Notes: generated by a model from the sequence alone, not told the origin. DNA of 64,000 bases from an uncultured Kiloniellaceae bacterium (GCA_947500035.1 CANMQP010000010.1:310001-374000); one strand, 5' to 3'. Counted from the stretch's first letter, positions 33,996-43,000 are shown. Translations and numbers: made by a program.

Positions 33996-36467
33996 TTATG
34001 CGTTCGCAGGTGTGCTGAAGACCTTGACTGCCGGAACCTCGCCGGTGAATTTCTCGACGTCGGCAATGGCCGTATGCCCGCAGTTGGCCTGGGCCAGGGA
34101 CGAAGTCCCGATATCGACCGTTACATTATTGACATCGCCGTAGGCATCGAGGCTGCCGTCGGTGCCCGGTTCGACCGGATCGTACCAGCCGCCTTCACAG
34201 ACGCGAATGACACCGGGACGAATGGCGTCGGTGACCGTAGCGCCTGACAGGAGTTGCCCCCGGTCGTTAAAGATCCGCACGATATCGCCGTCGGCAATCC
34301 CCCGGGCGGCTGCATCGTCCGTGTTGATCAGGCAGGGTTCGCGGTCGGCAACCGTATAGGTTTTCCGAAGAACCGTGCCGTTTAGCTGCGAATGAAGGCG
34401 TCCCCTCGGATGGCTTGTCGTAACGTGGAGCGGGAACTTTGCATTGGGTCCGTCAAGACGTTCGACCGGTTCCATCCAGGTCGGATGCGGCGGGCAATCG
34501 TCATAGCCCATTTTCTCGATATTGTTGGAATAGATCTCGATCAGCCCGCTTGGGGTTCCAAGAGGCTCCAGCAGCGGATCCTCGCGGAAGTCGGCGTAGC
34601 GAACGTAAGTGCGCCCTTCCTCGGTGACCGGGAACTCGACGTAGCCCTTGTCCCAGAAGGCATCGAAATCGGGCATCTCGGTATTCTTGGCGGAGGCCTG
34701 TTTTTCAGCGCCTTCGTAGAAGCCCTTGATCCAATCCAGTTCCGTCTTGCCCTCGGTGAATGCCCTTTCGTTGCCCAGACGCGCGCTGATGTCCGTGAAG
34801 ATATCGAAATCGCTGCGGGCCTCGAACAGCGGATCGACAATCTTTTTCATGCCGATGATCGCTTTGAGCGAGTAGTCGCCGTACTGTTCGATGTCGTTGC
34901 GCTCGTATGAAGTCGTGGCCGGCAAGACGATATCGGCGAAGCGGGCGGTTGCCGTCCACTGGAAATCGTGAACGACGACGGTTTCCAGCTTTTGCCAGGC
35001 CTTGACCATCCGGTTGCGGTCCTGATGGTGCGCGAAGGGGTTGCCGCCAACCCAGTACACCATCTTCACATCAGGATATTTCTGGGTCTTGCCGTTGAAA
35101 TTAAAGTCGCTGCCCGGGCCTTCCAGCATATCGACAACGCGGGCGAGCGGAATGGTCGCGGCGCCGCTCTCGGTCAGCCAGGCCGCGCCGTCGACGGCCT
35201 TACCGCCGTCGGTGATACCGGACAGAACCGGACCCGAAGCACCCGGCGATCCGCCGCTGGAGTAGTGATAGCTCAGTCCGAAACCGCCGCCGGGCAGGCC
35301 GATCTGACCCAGCATGCAGGCCAGCGTCACCAGCATCCAGTGGCGCTGTTCGCCGTGGTGTTGGCGCTGCAGCGACCAACCGCTCGAGAGCATGGTACGT
35401 TTGGAAGCGAAGAGCCTGGCCAGCTCCTTGATCTTGTCGGCAGGCACGCTGCAAATCTCCGCTGCCCATTCCGCGGTTTTCGGCACGCCGTCGGATTCGC
35501 CGATCAGGTAAGGCAGGAATTTGTCGAAGCCGAAGGTGTATTCGTCGAGGAAGTCGGCATCGTGCAGCTTCTCTTCATAAAGCGTATGCGCGATGCCGAG
35601 CATCATGGCGACGTCCGTCTGCGGCTTGGGCGCGATCCACTCGGCGTCGAAGAAATCACAGCTTTCCGTGCGGACAGGATCGATGCAGATAACCGGCTTG
35701 CCTGTGTCCTTATAGGCCTGCATTCCGGGATAGGCGCCATGATCGGGAATAATCCAGCCGATCTGGTTCGTAACCATGGGGTCCGCGCCCCAGATGACGA
35801 AGAGTTCCGTATGTTCCGCAACGACCGGCCATGTGGTTTGCTGCTCGTAAACTTCCAGCGTTCCCATGACATGGGGCATGATGACCTGCGAGGCTCCGGT
35901 CGAGTAATCGCCGGCACTGTTCACGAAGTTGCCTTTGATGTTCATCATCCGCCGCAGCAGATTTTGGCAGTTATGCAGCTTGCCCGGGCTTTTCCAGCCA
36001 TAGGAGCCGGCATAGGTGCCCGTGGGACCATAGGTTTCCTCCACGCGCTTGAGTTCCTTGACCACAAGCTCGAGAGCCTGATCCCATGAGACGCGGACGA
36101 AATCGTCCTGGCCGCGGGTTTCATTGCTCGAACCCGGCCCATTCTCGAGATAGGCGCGTCGGACCATCGGATACTTGATCCGTGTCGGGGAATAGACCGA
36201 GTCCAGCACACCTTCCAGCTGGTGGCTGGGGTGAGGGTCTTTTTCCCACGGCGTTATCTTGGTCCATTGCCCGTCCTGAACGGTTGCGGTGAAAGCGCCC
36301 CAGTGTGAGGCACTGAAGACTTCCCCATCCGCAACCGCGGCGCGGGCCGCACTGGCGGTCAGGAGCGATGGTGCCAGTGTAGCGAGGACGCCGGCGGCTG
36401 CCGTGCTGCTCAGGAACGTCCGGCGGGATACATCATTTTGCGCAAATCGCGTACTACCTTTTGGCAT
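33996..36467 (-). CDS. torA: Trimethylamine-N-oxide reductase, catalytic molybdoprotein
   Basis: Periplasmic terminal reductase of anaerobic TMAO respiration. 823 residues with a twin-arginine signal peptide (SRRTFLS, R15-R16, hydrophobic stretch to A43). bis-MGD family features: the Mo-ligand serine S189 in GDYSTGASQ, VIWGADPMVTNQ, VYWVGGNPFAHHQD and the C-terminal cap HPRGRLHSQLNGT. DMSO/biotin-sulfoxide reductases are close paralogues; the adjacent pentaheme TorC and TorD support TorA. It has its own TorR-type promoter (36556-36631) separated from torCD by 211 bases. Confidence 0.93.
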   Translation of the reverse strand: MPKGSTRFAQNDVSRRTFLSSTAAAGVLATLAPSLLTASAARAAVADGEVFSASHWGAFTATVQDGQWTKITPWEKDPHPSHQLEGVLDSVYSPTRIKYPMVRRAYLENGPGSSNETRGQDDFVRVSWDQALELVVKELKRVEETYGPTGTYAGSYGWKSPGKLHNCQNLLRRMMNIKGNFVNSAGDYSTGASQVIMPHVMGTLEVYEQQTTWPVVAEHTELFVIWGADPMVTNQIGWIIPDHGAYPGMQAYKDTGKPVICIDPVRTESCDFFDAEWIAPKPQTDVAMMLGIAHTLYEEKLHDADFLDEYTFGFDKFLPYLIGESDGVPKTAEWAAEICSVPADKIKELARLFASKRTMLSSGWSLQRQHHGEQRHWMLVTLACMLGQIGLPGGGFGLSYHYSSGGSPGASGPVLSGITDGGKAVDGAAWLTESGAATIPLARVVDMLEGPGSDFNFNGKTQKYPDVKMVYWVGGNPFAHHQDRNRMVKAWQKLETVVVHDFQWTATARFADIVLPATTSYERNDIEQYGDYSLKAIIGMKKIVDPLFEARSDFDIFTDISARLGNERAFTEGKTELDWIKGFYEGAEKQASAKNTEMPDFDAFWDKGYVEFPVTEEGRTYVRYADFREDPLLEPLGTPSGLIEIYSNNIEKMGYDDCPPHPTWMEPVERLDGPNAKFPLHVTTSHPRGRLHSQLNGTVLRKTYTVADREPCLINTDDAAARGIADGDIVRIFNDRGQLLSGATVTDAIRPGVIRVCEGGWYDPVEPGTDGSLDAYGDVNNVTVDIGTSSLAQANCGHTAIADVEKFTGEVPAVKVFSTPANA

Positions 36468-36555
36468 GCTTAATCTCCATTATCTGTGCGGGTAATGCTT
36501 GAATCCCGGATCGGACGCGCCGCACCTGCGTGAGTGTGATTCCGTATCCGGATCT

Positions 36556-36631
36556 GGTGTAGCAGCCTGCTGTAAACGCCGTGCCGGACGGATTTCAACG
36601 GTCTGTGAAAGCTTGTAATCAGTTTGTAAAC
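36556..36631 (-). promoter_or_regulatory. TorR-type four-box promoter of torA
   Basis: On the plus strand TGTAAAC occurs at 36571 and 36625, with TGTGAAA at 36604 and TGTAATC at 36614: spacings 33, 10 and 11. Read toward torA, the gene-proximal box GTTTACA is followed after 8 bases by CTACACC, whose TACACC (36561-36556) would serve as -10. The layout is the same in front of torC and the dehalogenase gene. Binding by the TorR homologue is inferred. Confidence 0.68.
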
Positions 36632-36678
36632 GGCCGGCTGCCGGGGCAGCGCGTCCGGGCTATGCTTCGGTCGTCCTG

Positions 36679-37338
36679 TTAGAGGTGCGCGGCATCGTCT
36701 TTCACGAAAGTCACCATGCTGACCGCCGCAGTCGTGTAGAAACCGTCGGGGTCCGCGTTGACGCAGTGATCCAGAAACTTCTCGATCCACGACAGCAGCC
36801 GCGTTGCCAGAAAGACTCTTTGAACCTCGTACTCCTCCTGCAGGTGACGGGAGGACGCCGCCTGCTCGGCGCGGCGCGCGAGATGCGCCATGAAGGCAAG
36901 CTGAACGGAGATGTGGTCGGGCGGTTCGGGAAAGAGATCGCTGACCGAGAGGCCGAAAGCGCTCAAGGCGGCCTGTGTCTGTGCGGTCTGCTTCTGATAG
37001 AGGAGATTTGAGTCGTTGCTATACACAGATTCGTAGGGGGGAGCGCTTCGTTTCCCTCCGGCCCCCAGGAAAAGCGAGGCAAAGCGGACAGAGAGTTCCA
37101 TGGAGAGGGACTCCGGGCTTTCTCGGCCTGCCGTGATCCGGTGAAGGTGATCGGTCAGCGGCACCAGCGGCGGATGGCTTGCCATTTGGTTCAGAAAGGT
37201 TCTGCCGTTGTTGCCGCGGTAGGTTTCGATGGCCTGGGGGCTCATCTCGCGGGCAAAGATGCCCGCGAGCCAATCATAAACGGCGGCCCTTTCAGGAGCG
37301 GTAAGCGTACCTGGGCGCGTATCGATTGCCTGTTCCAT
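36679..37338 (-). CDS. torD: TorD-family chaperone for TorA
   Basis: About 219 residues, cytoplasmic. TorD proteins bind the TorA signal peptide and immature apoprotein and help insertion of the molybdenum cofactor. Seen: the family segment PPYESVYSNDSNLLYQK (consensus PYESVY), DHISVQLAFMAHLARR, and WIEKFLDHCVNADPDGFY. ATG at 37338 has AAAGGA about 10 bases upstream; an in-frame TTG two codons earlier would overlap the torC stop. It follows torC after 2 bases, so torC-torD are one transcript. Confidence 0.92.
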   Translation of the reverse strand: MEQAIDTRPGTLTAPERAAVYDWLAGIFAREMSPQAIETYRGNNGRTFLNQMASHPPLVPLTDHLHRITAGRESPESLSMELSVRFASLFLGAGGKRSAPPYESVYSNDSNLLYQKQTAQTQAALSAFGLSVSDLFPEPPDHISVQLAFMAHLARRAEQAASSRHLQEEYEVQRVFLATRLLSWIEKFLDHCVNADPDGFYTTAAVSMVTFVKDDAAHL

Positions 37339-37340
37339 GA

Positions 37341-38510
37341 TCAATGTCCTTTCCCGCCGGTGTCGCTGGCGTGGAATTGAAGATACTTTTGCAGGAACCG
37401 GTACTGCTCCTTATCGAGCGAGATGAAACGGCTCATGGCCTTCAGATTCCCGATCCATTGATTGGCCAGGAGGTGATCCGGGCTCGAGAGGGTGTGGCAG
37501 GTCGAGCAGCTGGCGTTGTACATCTCGGCGCCGTACTCCCAGAGTACGTTTACGTCGGAAATCAGATCGGCTTTCGGCGTCCAGGCCTCGATGCTGACAC
37601 GGTGCCAGGTCAATTCGGTGTTTTCGTCGAGTTCGGTCTGATGACGCTGAACCTTCTCAATCGCCGCTTTCGAGAGAGTCGCGGAAAAAATCCGCTGTCC
37701 CCTCAAGGCGTAGACGACCCGGTCCACGCCATCCTGCTGCCATCCGTCGAGCCGGACCTTGAGCAGGTCGCCTTTACGCTCAATGACGTCCAACTCGGTC
37801 GCGGCTAACAACCGGCCTGTCGGTTTGCCGTCGGTCGAGGCTTCGGCGAAGATATCCTTGGTTGCGATCGTATAGAGCTTGTCGGCGCGGGCGCCTTCCT
37901 CCTGCGACAGGGCGCGCAGGTCGTCGAACATGGCCAGATAGCCGCTCGACAGATCGGGCATCTTATGGGCGATCCCTTTATGACATGAAATGCAGGTCTC
38001 GCCTTTTTCCTGGGCTCCCTGCATGGCCTCGGCTGATGCCGGGCGCTGGGCGTGAAAATCCATCGCCTCGAAGGTGTGGCAGTTCCTGCATTCCTGGGAG
38101 TCATTGGCCTCCATGGTCGCCCAGACACGCTTCGCCATGGTTGCACGATGCGCCTCGAATTTTTCCTTCGTATCGATCGTGCCGACAAAGTGATGATAGA
38201 GTTCGCCTGTGGCCTCAATTTTTCGGACGAGCTTAGCGGTCCAGGCTCTGGGGACGTGACAGTCGGAGCAGGTTGCCTGCACACCGGAGGCGTTTTTGTA
38301 GTGAATGGTCTGTTTGTATTCCTGGTAAACCGTGCTCTCCATCTCATGGCAGGAAATGCAGAACCCCATGGTGTTGGTGGCCTCCATTGCGGTGTTGAAA
38401 CCGCCCCAGAAGATGACTCCGCCAAAACCTCCGAAAACAAGGAGAACACCAAGGCCGATTTTGCCGCTTGGTTTCCAGAATAAATCCCATAATCGTCGTA
38501 TGAAGCCCAC
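37341..38510 (-). CDS. torC: Pentaheme c-type cytochrome, TMAO reductase electron donor
   Basis: 389 residues: an N-terminal membrane anchor (about 18-37), a NapC/NirT-type tetraheme domain with CXXCH at C51, C81, C141 and C173, a linker domain, and a fifth CXXCH (CSTCHTL) near residue 335. This five-heme design is diagnostic for TorC, which takes electrons from menaquinol or ubiquinol to TorA. The start codon is GTG with GAGAAGG close upstream. First gene after the four-box promoter at 38553-38627. Confidence 0.94.
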   Translation of the reverse strand: MGFIRRLWDLFWKPSGKIGLGVLLVFGGFGGVIFWGGFNTAMEATNTMGFCISCHEMESTVYQEYKQTIHYKNASGVQATCSDCHVPRAWTAKLVRKIEATGELYHHFVGTIDTKEKFEAHRATMAKRVWATMEANDSQECRNCHTFEAMDFHAQRPASAEAMQGAQEKGETCISCHKGIAHKMPDLSSGYLAMFDDLRALSQEEGARADKLYTIATKDIFAEASTDGKPTGRLLAATELDVIERKGDLLKVRLDGWQQDGVDRVVYALRGQRIFSATLSKAAIEKVQRHQTELDENTELTWHRVSIEAWTPKADLISDVNVLWEYGAEMYNASCSTCHTLSSPDHLLANQWIGNLKAMSRFISLDKEQYRFLQKYLQFHASDTGGKGH

Positions 38511-38552
38511 GTTCCTTCTCCTTGTGGTCCTGTCGGTCCGAGACGTGGGGTC

Positions 38553-38627
38553 AGCCTAGCGAACGGCTGTAAACTTGATTCCGGGGATTGTTTAACCGCG
38601 TGTAAAAAATGTAAATGCGATGTGAAC
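38553..38627 (-). promoter_or_regulatory. TorR-type four-box promoter of torCD, shared intergenic region with torR
   Basis: Plus-strand boxes TGTAAAC (38568), TGTAAAA (38601), TGTAAAT (38610) and TGTGAAC (38621) give spacings 33, 9 and 11. Toward torC the proximal box GTTTACA is followed after 8 bases by CTAGGCT, with TAGGCT (38558-38553) as -10. Extra box-like sequences (TGTTTAAC at 38589, CTAAAC at 38631) lie on the torR side, so torR may be autoregulated. Confidence 0.72.
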
Positions 38628-38760
38628 AAACTAAACAATTAGTTTTGTGATATGGTTTTAGAGGTTAGTTTTTAGTCCGCCGGTACGCAGCCTCTTAAGC
38701 CGGTTAGTGCATTTGTATTGTTGGTTCCGCTAAACTCAATTTAAAGACGAAAGATGGCCG

Positions 38761-39486
38761 ATGAATACGCCCCATGTCGTTATTGTTGAGGACGAACCGG
38801 TCACACGGCAAACGGTTGCCAGCTATTTCCGAAAAGTGGGCTATCGCGTCAGCGAAGCGGAAGATGGAGCCGGACTTTGGCGGGCGATGGACTCTGCCGT
38901 GGTCGATCTGATCCTGCTGGATATTATGCTGCCCGGAGAAGATGGATTGTCGCTTCTGCGCCGGCTGCCGCAATCATGCGATCCGGCCGTCATCCTGGTA
39001 ACCGGCAAGACTGAAGATGTGGATCGCATCGTGGGGCTGGAGCTTGGCGCCAACGATTACGTCACAAAGCCTTTCAATCCGAGGGAATTGCTTGCCCGGG
39101 CAAAAAACCTGATCAAACTCACCCGGGCCGCGCGTCAGGTGCGCAGCAGCGAGACAACCTATTTCTTTGACGGCTGGAGTTTCAGCACGGCCAGCCGGCG
39201 GCTCACCTCGCCGTCGGGTGAAGATGTTCCTCTCACACGCGGTGAATACGAGTTGCTGTCCACCTTGGTCTCAAATGCGGGGCGGGTCTTGACGCGTGAC
39301 AACCTTCTCGATCATGTCAGCAACCGTGATTGGGAACCCTACGACAGGACGATCGATGTTCTGGTCGGTCGCCTGCGGCGGAAGATTGAAGACGATCCCA
39401 AGCACCCGAAGCGATTGATCACCGTTCATGGCATCGGCTATGTCTTCACGGGCAGTCATCTTGACCGGAACAATCAGACCTCTTGA
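38761..39486 (+). CDS. torR: OmpR-type response regulator, TMAO-responsive
   Basis: 241 residues: receiver domain with phosphoacceptor D54 (ILLDIMLPGEDG), the acidic pocket EDE and TKPF lysine, then an OmpR/PhoB winged helix (LTRGEYELLSTLVSNAGRVLTRDNLLDHVSNRDWEPYDRTIDVLVGRLRRKIEDDP). Divergent from torCD across the box-rich intergenic region, as in E. coli, which identifies it as TorR by context. Its 3' end overlaps the convergent torS-like gene by 13 bases. Confidence 0.9.
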   Translation: MNTPHVVIVEDEPVTRQTVASYFRKVGYRVSEAEDGAGLWRAMDSAVVDLILLDIMLPGEDGLSLLRRLPQSCDPAVILVTGKTEDVDRIVGLELGANDYVTKPFNPRELLARAKNLIKLTRAARQVRSSETTYFFDGWSFSTASRRLTSPSGEDVPLTRGEYELLSTLVSNAGRVLTRDNLLDHVSNRDWEPYDRTIDVLVGRLRRKIEDDPKHPKRLITVHGIGYVFTGSHLDRNNQTS

Positions 39487-41837
39487 GGGGGCGCGCTCGA
39501 GAGCGAGCGGACAAGATCCGAGCCTCGCAATGCAGCGAATGCGCGGTCGCGCGCCGATAGTAATCCGGCGAGGCCGGCCGGCAGTTTCTCCTGATCGGCG
39601 CGTTCCGCCAGTTTTTGCAGTGATTCCGCCGCGTTTTTCAAACGCATAAGCCCGATACTTCCCGCACTGCTCTTCAGCGAGTGTGCGAGATGAGAAACGC
39701 GGGCCGTGTCGTGCAGTTCCACCGCTGTCTCTATGGCGGCAATCGTCGAAAGAGCGAAGGCCTCGAATGTCTCGATGATTTTTCTCGTATCATCGGCACC
39801 AAGCATCGCCTTGTGCTGGCGCACCAGTGTTTCGTCGAAGACGGCGTCCTGGAGCGCCCTGGTTCGATCTGCGGCGCAGGTGATCCTCGAATTGCTGGAA
39901 AGACACTGCGCGATTGCCTGCTGGAGCATCGACGGCGTGAAGGGTTTGCCCAGCACGGCGTCGGCGCCGCTTTCAATGCAGATTGCCTCCTCCGTCCGTG
40001 CCAGGTCTGCCGTGAGGACCAGGATCGGCGTATTGGCCTTATCGGGGTCTTCGTTGGCCTTCATCAGGCTGATCGCCTCGATCCCGCCCATGCCGTCCAT
40101 TCGGATATCCATGAGAACCAGGTCGATCTGTTCGCAGTGGAAGATGTCGAGCGCTTCTTCCCCGGATGTTGCCAGCTGCAGACTGTGTCCATCGCGTTCG
40201 AGGAAGGCGCGTGTGAACATCAGATTTACCGGGTTATCCTCTACGAGAAGAATGCGCAGTGGCCTGATGGATGGTGTCGTGGTGTTTTCGACGAGCCGCG
40301 GGGATTGATCCGGTGCGATGATGAGCGGAACCTTGAACCAGAATTTGCTGCCTTTTCCCTCCTGACTCTCAAAACCGATATCGCCACCGACGATGTCGAT
40401 CAGTTTTCTGCTTATGGCAAGTCCAAGACCGCTGCCACCGATTTGTCCCGCGTTTTGGACAAAGGGTTGAAAAACCGTCTGCCCCATATCTTCGGGAACA
40501 CCCGGGCCGGTGTCGGTCACAGTGAAAAGCAAGTCTCCATCAAGCGCTTCGACCGCGAGGGTGACCGACCCGTCGGAGGTAAACTTGACAGCATTGCTTG
40601 TCAGGTTGAGCAGGACACGCCTGATCTTCGCCTGATCTCCAATAATCTGACTGGGTAATGCTGTGTCGATGCTGCAGGTAAGCTGGAGTCCTTTCCGCTC
40701 CGCGGGGAGTGTCATGAGTCCGGCGACCTGCGTGACGGTATCTCGCAGATCAAAGTCGACCGTGTTGAGTTCGATGGCGTCCGCCTCGATTTTCGAGTAG
40801 TCCAAGACATCATCTACGAGATCGATCAGCACCTGGCCGGATGCCGCAAGAGCTTCGATATAGTTTTTCTGATCACTCGTCAGTTTCTCGTCCCGAAGCA
40901 GGTGGCTGATCCCGAGAATGCCTGATATCGGTGTTCGGATTTCATGGCTCATGGTGGCCAGAAATGCCGACTTGGCGGCATTGGCGGCATCGGCCTGGCG
41001 TTTCGCGGTTTGATACTCGGTGACGTCGGAAAGAATCAGAACGGTGCCGATGAACTTTTTGCTCACATCGAGCATGCGCCGCGCCTTTATGTCGAAGGTG
41101 CGCGGTCCGTGGATTGTCTCCATGCGGCGTTCGATCCGGTAGTGTTGTTCCGGCTGGCCGATAAGGGCACCGATCTGGCGGTCGAGCAGAGAGTAGTTTT
41201 CTCTCGCGTAATAACCCTCGCCGGGGATGCCGGCGCCGCCGAACAGGACCGCTGCCGCATTGTTCAGGTTTTCCACCTTGCCATTGTCGTTCAGCAGGAC
41301 CACCGGATCGTTGAGACTTTCAAAAATCGTCAGGTACTTGTTCTTTTCATTGGTCAGCGCCCGGTTCTTTGCTTCCAGTTCCTGCAGTGCCGCATCTTCA
41401 GGCAGTTCGGTCCAGCGGGTGCAGAACGCGACTTCGATGTAGTCGAAGAAGCGTTCGATGAAGAGCCAGTATTTTTCTTCGGTCTCCTTCGGGTAGTTTT
41501 GATCGATGATCAGGTCGATGTAGGCTTTGCGGTAGGATTTCGTCAGTCCGATAAACAGACTCAGCGGGACGCCTCTCTGTCGGTGCAGCCGCGCCTCTTC
41601 GATCGCAAAGGCGGTCATCGGCTCGTCATTTTCGCCAATGGAGCCCGGCAAATCCTTGCTGGCTCCAGCTTGGTCCAGCAGTTCGAAAAGCGGTTTGGAA
41701 AAAACGCAGATCGATTCACGCCAGGGTTCCCTCAAAGTAGAACTATACTTCGTATAGCCATCCTTATGCGCGTATCCCAGCACGCGGTCGACCAACCAGT
41801 CCTCGTGAGTTCGGATGAGTGTCTTGAGGGTTTCCAA
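39474..41837 (-). CDS. Soluble hybrid sensor histidine kinase, TorS-like
   Basis: 787 residues. Order: an N-terminal alpha-helical sensor domain (about 1-145, no recognised name), short coiled coil (150-168), PAS domain (about 168-275), histidine kinase with H298 in ATMSHEIRTPISG and ATP-binding boxes (LLNLTSNAVKF, GSGLGLAISRKL), a receiver (VLMDIRMDGMGG), and an HPt domain (AHSLKSSAGSIG). The HK-receiver-HPt phosphorelay is that of TorS, but there is no membrane helix or periplasmic domain and no torT gene. It follows the dehalogenase gene after about 32 bases and faces torR. Confidence 0.85.
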   Translation of the reverse strand: METLKTLIRTHEDWLVDRVLGYAHKDGYTKYSSTLREPWRESICVFSKPLFELLDQAGASKDLPGSIGENDEPMTAFAIEEARLHRQRGVPLSLFIGLTKSYRKAYIDLIIDQNYPKETEEKYWLFIERFFDYIEVAFCTRWTELPEDAALQELEAKNRALTNEKNKYLTIFESLNDPVVLLNDNGKVENLNNAAAVLFGGAGIPGEGYYARENYSLLDRQIGALIGQPEQHYRIERRMETIHGPRTFDIKARRMLDVSKKFIGTVLILSDVTEYQTAKRQADAANAAKSAFLATMSHEIRTPISGILGISHLLRDEKLTSDQKNYIEALAASGQVLIDLVDDVLDYSKIEADAIELNTVDFDLRDTVTQVAGLMTLPAERKGLQLTCSIDTALPSQIIGDQAKIRRVLLNLTSNAVKFTSDGSVTLAVEALDGDLLFTVTDTGPGVPEDMGQTVFQPFVQNAGQIGGSGLGLAISRKLIDIVGGDIGFESQEGKGSKFWFKVPLIIAPDQSPRLVENTTTPSIRPLRILLVEDNPVNLMFTRAFLERDGHSLQLATSGEEALDIFHCEQIDLVLMDIRMDGMGGIEAISLMKANEDPDKANTPILVLTADLARTEEAICIESGADAVLGKPFTPSMLQQAIAQCLSSNSRITCAADRTRALQDAVFDETLVRQHKAMLGADDTRKIIETFEAFALSTIAAIETAVELHDTARVSHLAHSLKSSAGSIGLMRLKNAAESLQKLAERADQEKLPAGLAGLLSARDRAFAALRGSDLVRSLSSAPPQEV

Positions 41838-41869
41838 AGCGTCCTCGCAGAGTGATAGATCGCCTGCGG

Positions 41870-42763
41870 TCAGCGATCAGGTTCGACCTCTTCCCTTATC
41901 CAGTTCGCCAGTGCTGTGCCGATTTCGTCCGGCGAGTCTTCCTGGACGTAATGTGCGCCTTTCACGACAACTTCTCTCTGATTGGGGAAGCTGCGGCAGC
42001 GCTCCGCCACCTTGCCCGTCACCATCATGCCCGGATCGGCGCGGATGAAGAGTTTTGGGATATCGCTCGACGCGAGCCACTCACAATTCGCCTCCAGAAT
42101 TGCGGCCAGTTCCGCAGGTTCTCCGTCAACTGGGATTTCCCGCGGAAATGTCAGTGTCGGCCGGCGCCCTTCGCCGGGATCCAGGTAGGGCGCACGATAG
42201 GCGTCCATCTCTTCGGGTTCGAGCTCGCGCATGACCGCCATGGGGATGACCTGCTCGACGAAAAAATTTTCCGTGAGGCACATCTGTTCTCCGGCCGGCG
42301 AGCGCAGCGCTTTGAAGGCGTCCGAAGCGGCGGCCGGGAAAAGCTCCCATGTCAGCGGCATAACCAGAGGCTCCATAAAGGCTATCCCGCGGACCGCGCC
42401 GGGATGCGTCCGGGCCCATTCGAAACCAAACACGGCACCCCAGTCGTGGAGGACCAGGATGACGTCATCGGCTTCGCCCAAGGCATCGAAAAGGCCGAAA
42501 AGATATTCGCGGTGTTCTTTGTAGCTGTAGCGGTCCGGGCCGGACTCCGGCAGTTTCTCCGAATGTCCCATGCCGACCAGATCCGGCGCGATACAATGAC
42601 CCAGGTCTTCAATGTGCGGAATGATGTTGCGCCAGATATAAGAAGACGTTGGATTGCCGTGCAGCAGCCAGATCGGTGCGCCTTCACCTGCCTCGGCGTA
42701 GGCCATTTCAACACCCTTTACGGCGCGACTGACGTAATTGAGCGGCTCCAATGTCTTCCTCAT
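41870..42763 (-). CDS. Haloalkane dehalogenase (HLD-II type alpha/beta hydrolase)
   Basis: 297 residues. The HLD-II catalytic pentad is visible: nucleophile D107 and halide-binding W108 in LHDWGAVFGFEWA, halide-binding N37 in HGNPTSSYIWR, acid E131 in FMEPL, and the histidine in VKGAHYVQED. HLDs hydrolyse carbon-halogen bonds to an alcohol and halide. ATG at 42763 has GGAG 8 bases upstream; a TTG four codons earlier is in frame. It shares a promoter type with torC and torA and precedes the sensor kinase gene, so it belongs to the TMAO regulon by inference. Physiological substrate unknown. Confidence 0.87.
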   Translation of the reverse strand: MRKTLEPLNYVSRAVKGVEMAYAEAGEGAPIWLLHGNPTSSYIWRNIIPHIEDLGHCIAPDLVGMGHSEKLPESGPDRYSYKEHREYLFGLFDALGEADDVILVLHDWGAVFGFEWARTHPGAVRGIAFMEPLVMPLTWELFPAAASDAFKALRSPAGEQMCLTENFFVEQVIPMAVMRELEPEEMDAYRAPYLDPGEGRRPTLTFPREIPVDGEPAELAAILEANCEWLASSDIPKLFIRADPGMMVTGKVAERCRSFPNQREVVVKGAHYVQEDSPDEIGTALANWIREEVEPDR

Positions 42764-42810
42764 GACGTTCTCCAAGATATGATCTCTGTTGGCACTTTAC
42801 CGACCTCAGA

Positions 42811-42886
42811 TTGTTAGACTGTCGGTGTAAACGCCTTTGCAGCCATTCTTGAATGCCATGTGAAATACTGTGATCTGAATGTAAAC
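42811..42886 (-). promoter_or_regulatory. TorR-type four-box promoter of the dehalogenase-torS unit
   Basis: Plus-strand TGTAAAC (42826), TGTGAAA (42859), TGTGATC (42869) and TGTAAAC (42880): spacings 33, 10 and 11, identical to the torA promoter. Toward the gene, GTTTACA is followed after 8 bases by CTAACAA, with TAACAA (42816-42811) as -10, 48 bases before the ATG. Confidence 0.68.
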
Positions 42887-43000
42887 GAAATGATGTCGGT
42901 CAATTTCCGACGCTCATGGGCGCCCGGCATCTTGTACCTGACGTTGCGGCGTATGGTCTGAGCTAAGTTCGGAATTCAACCCTGTGGTTGGCCGGCCGAC

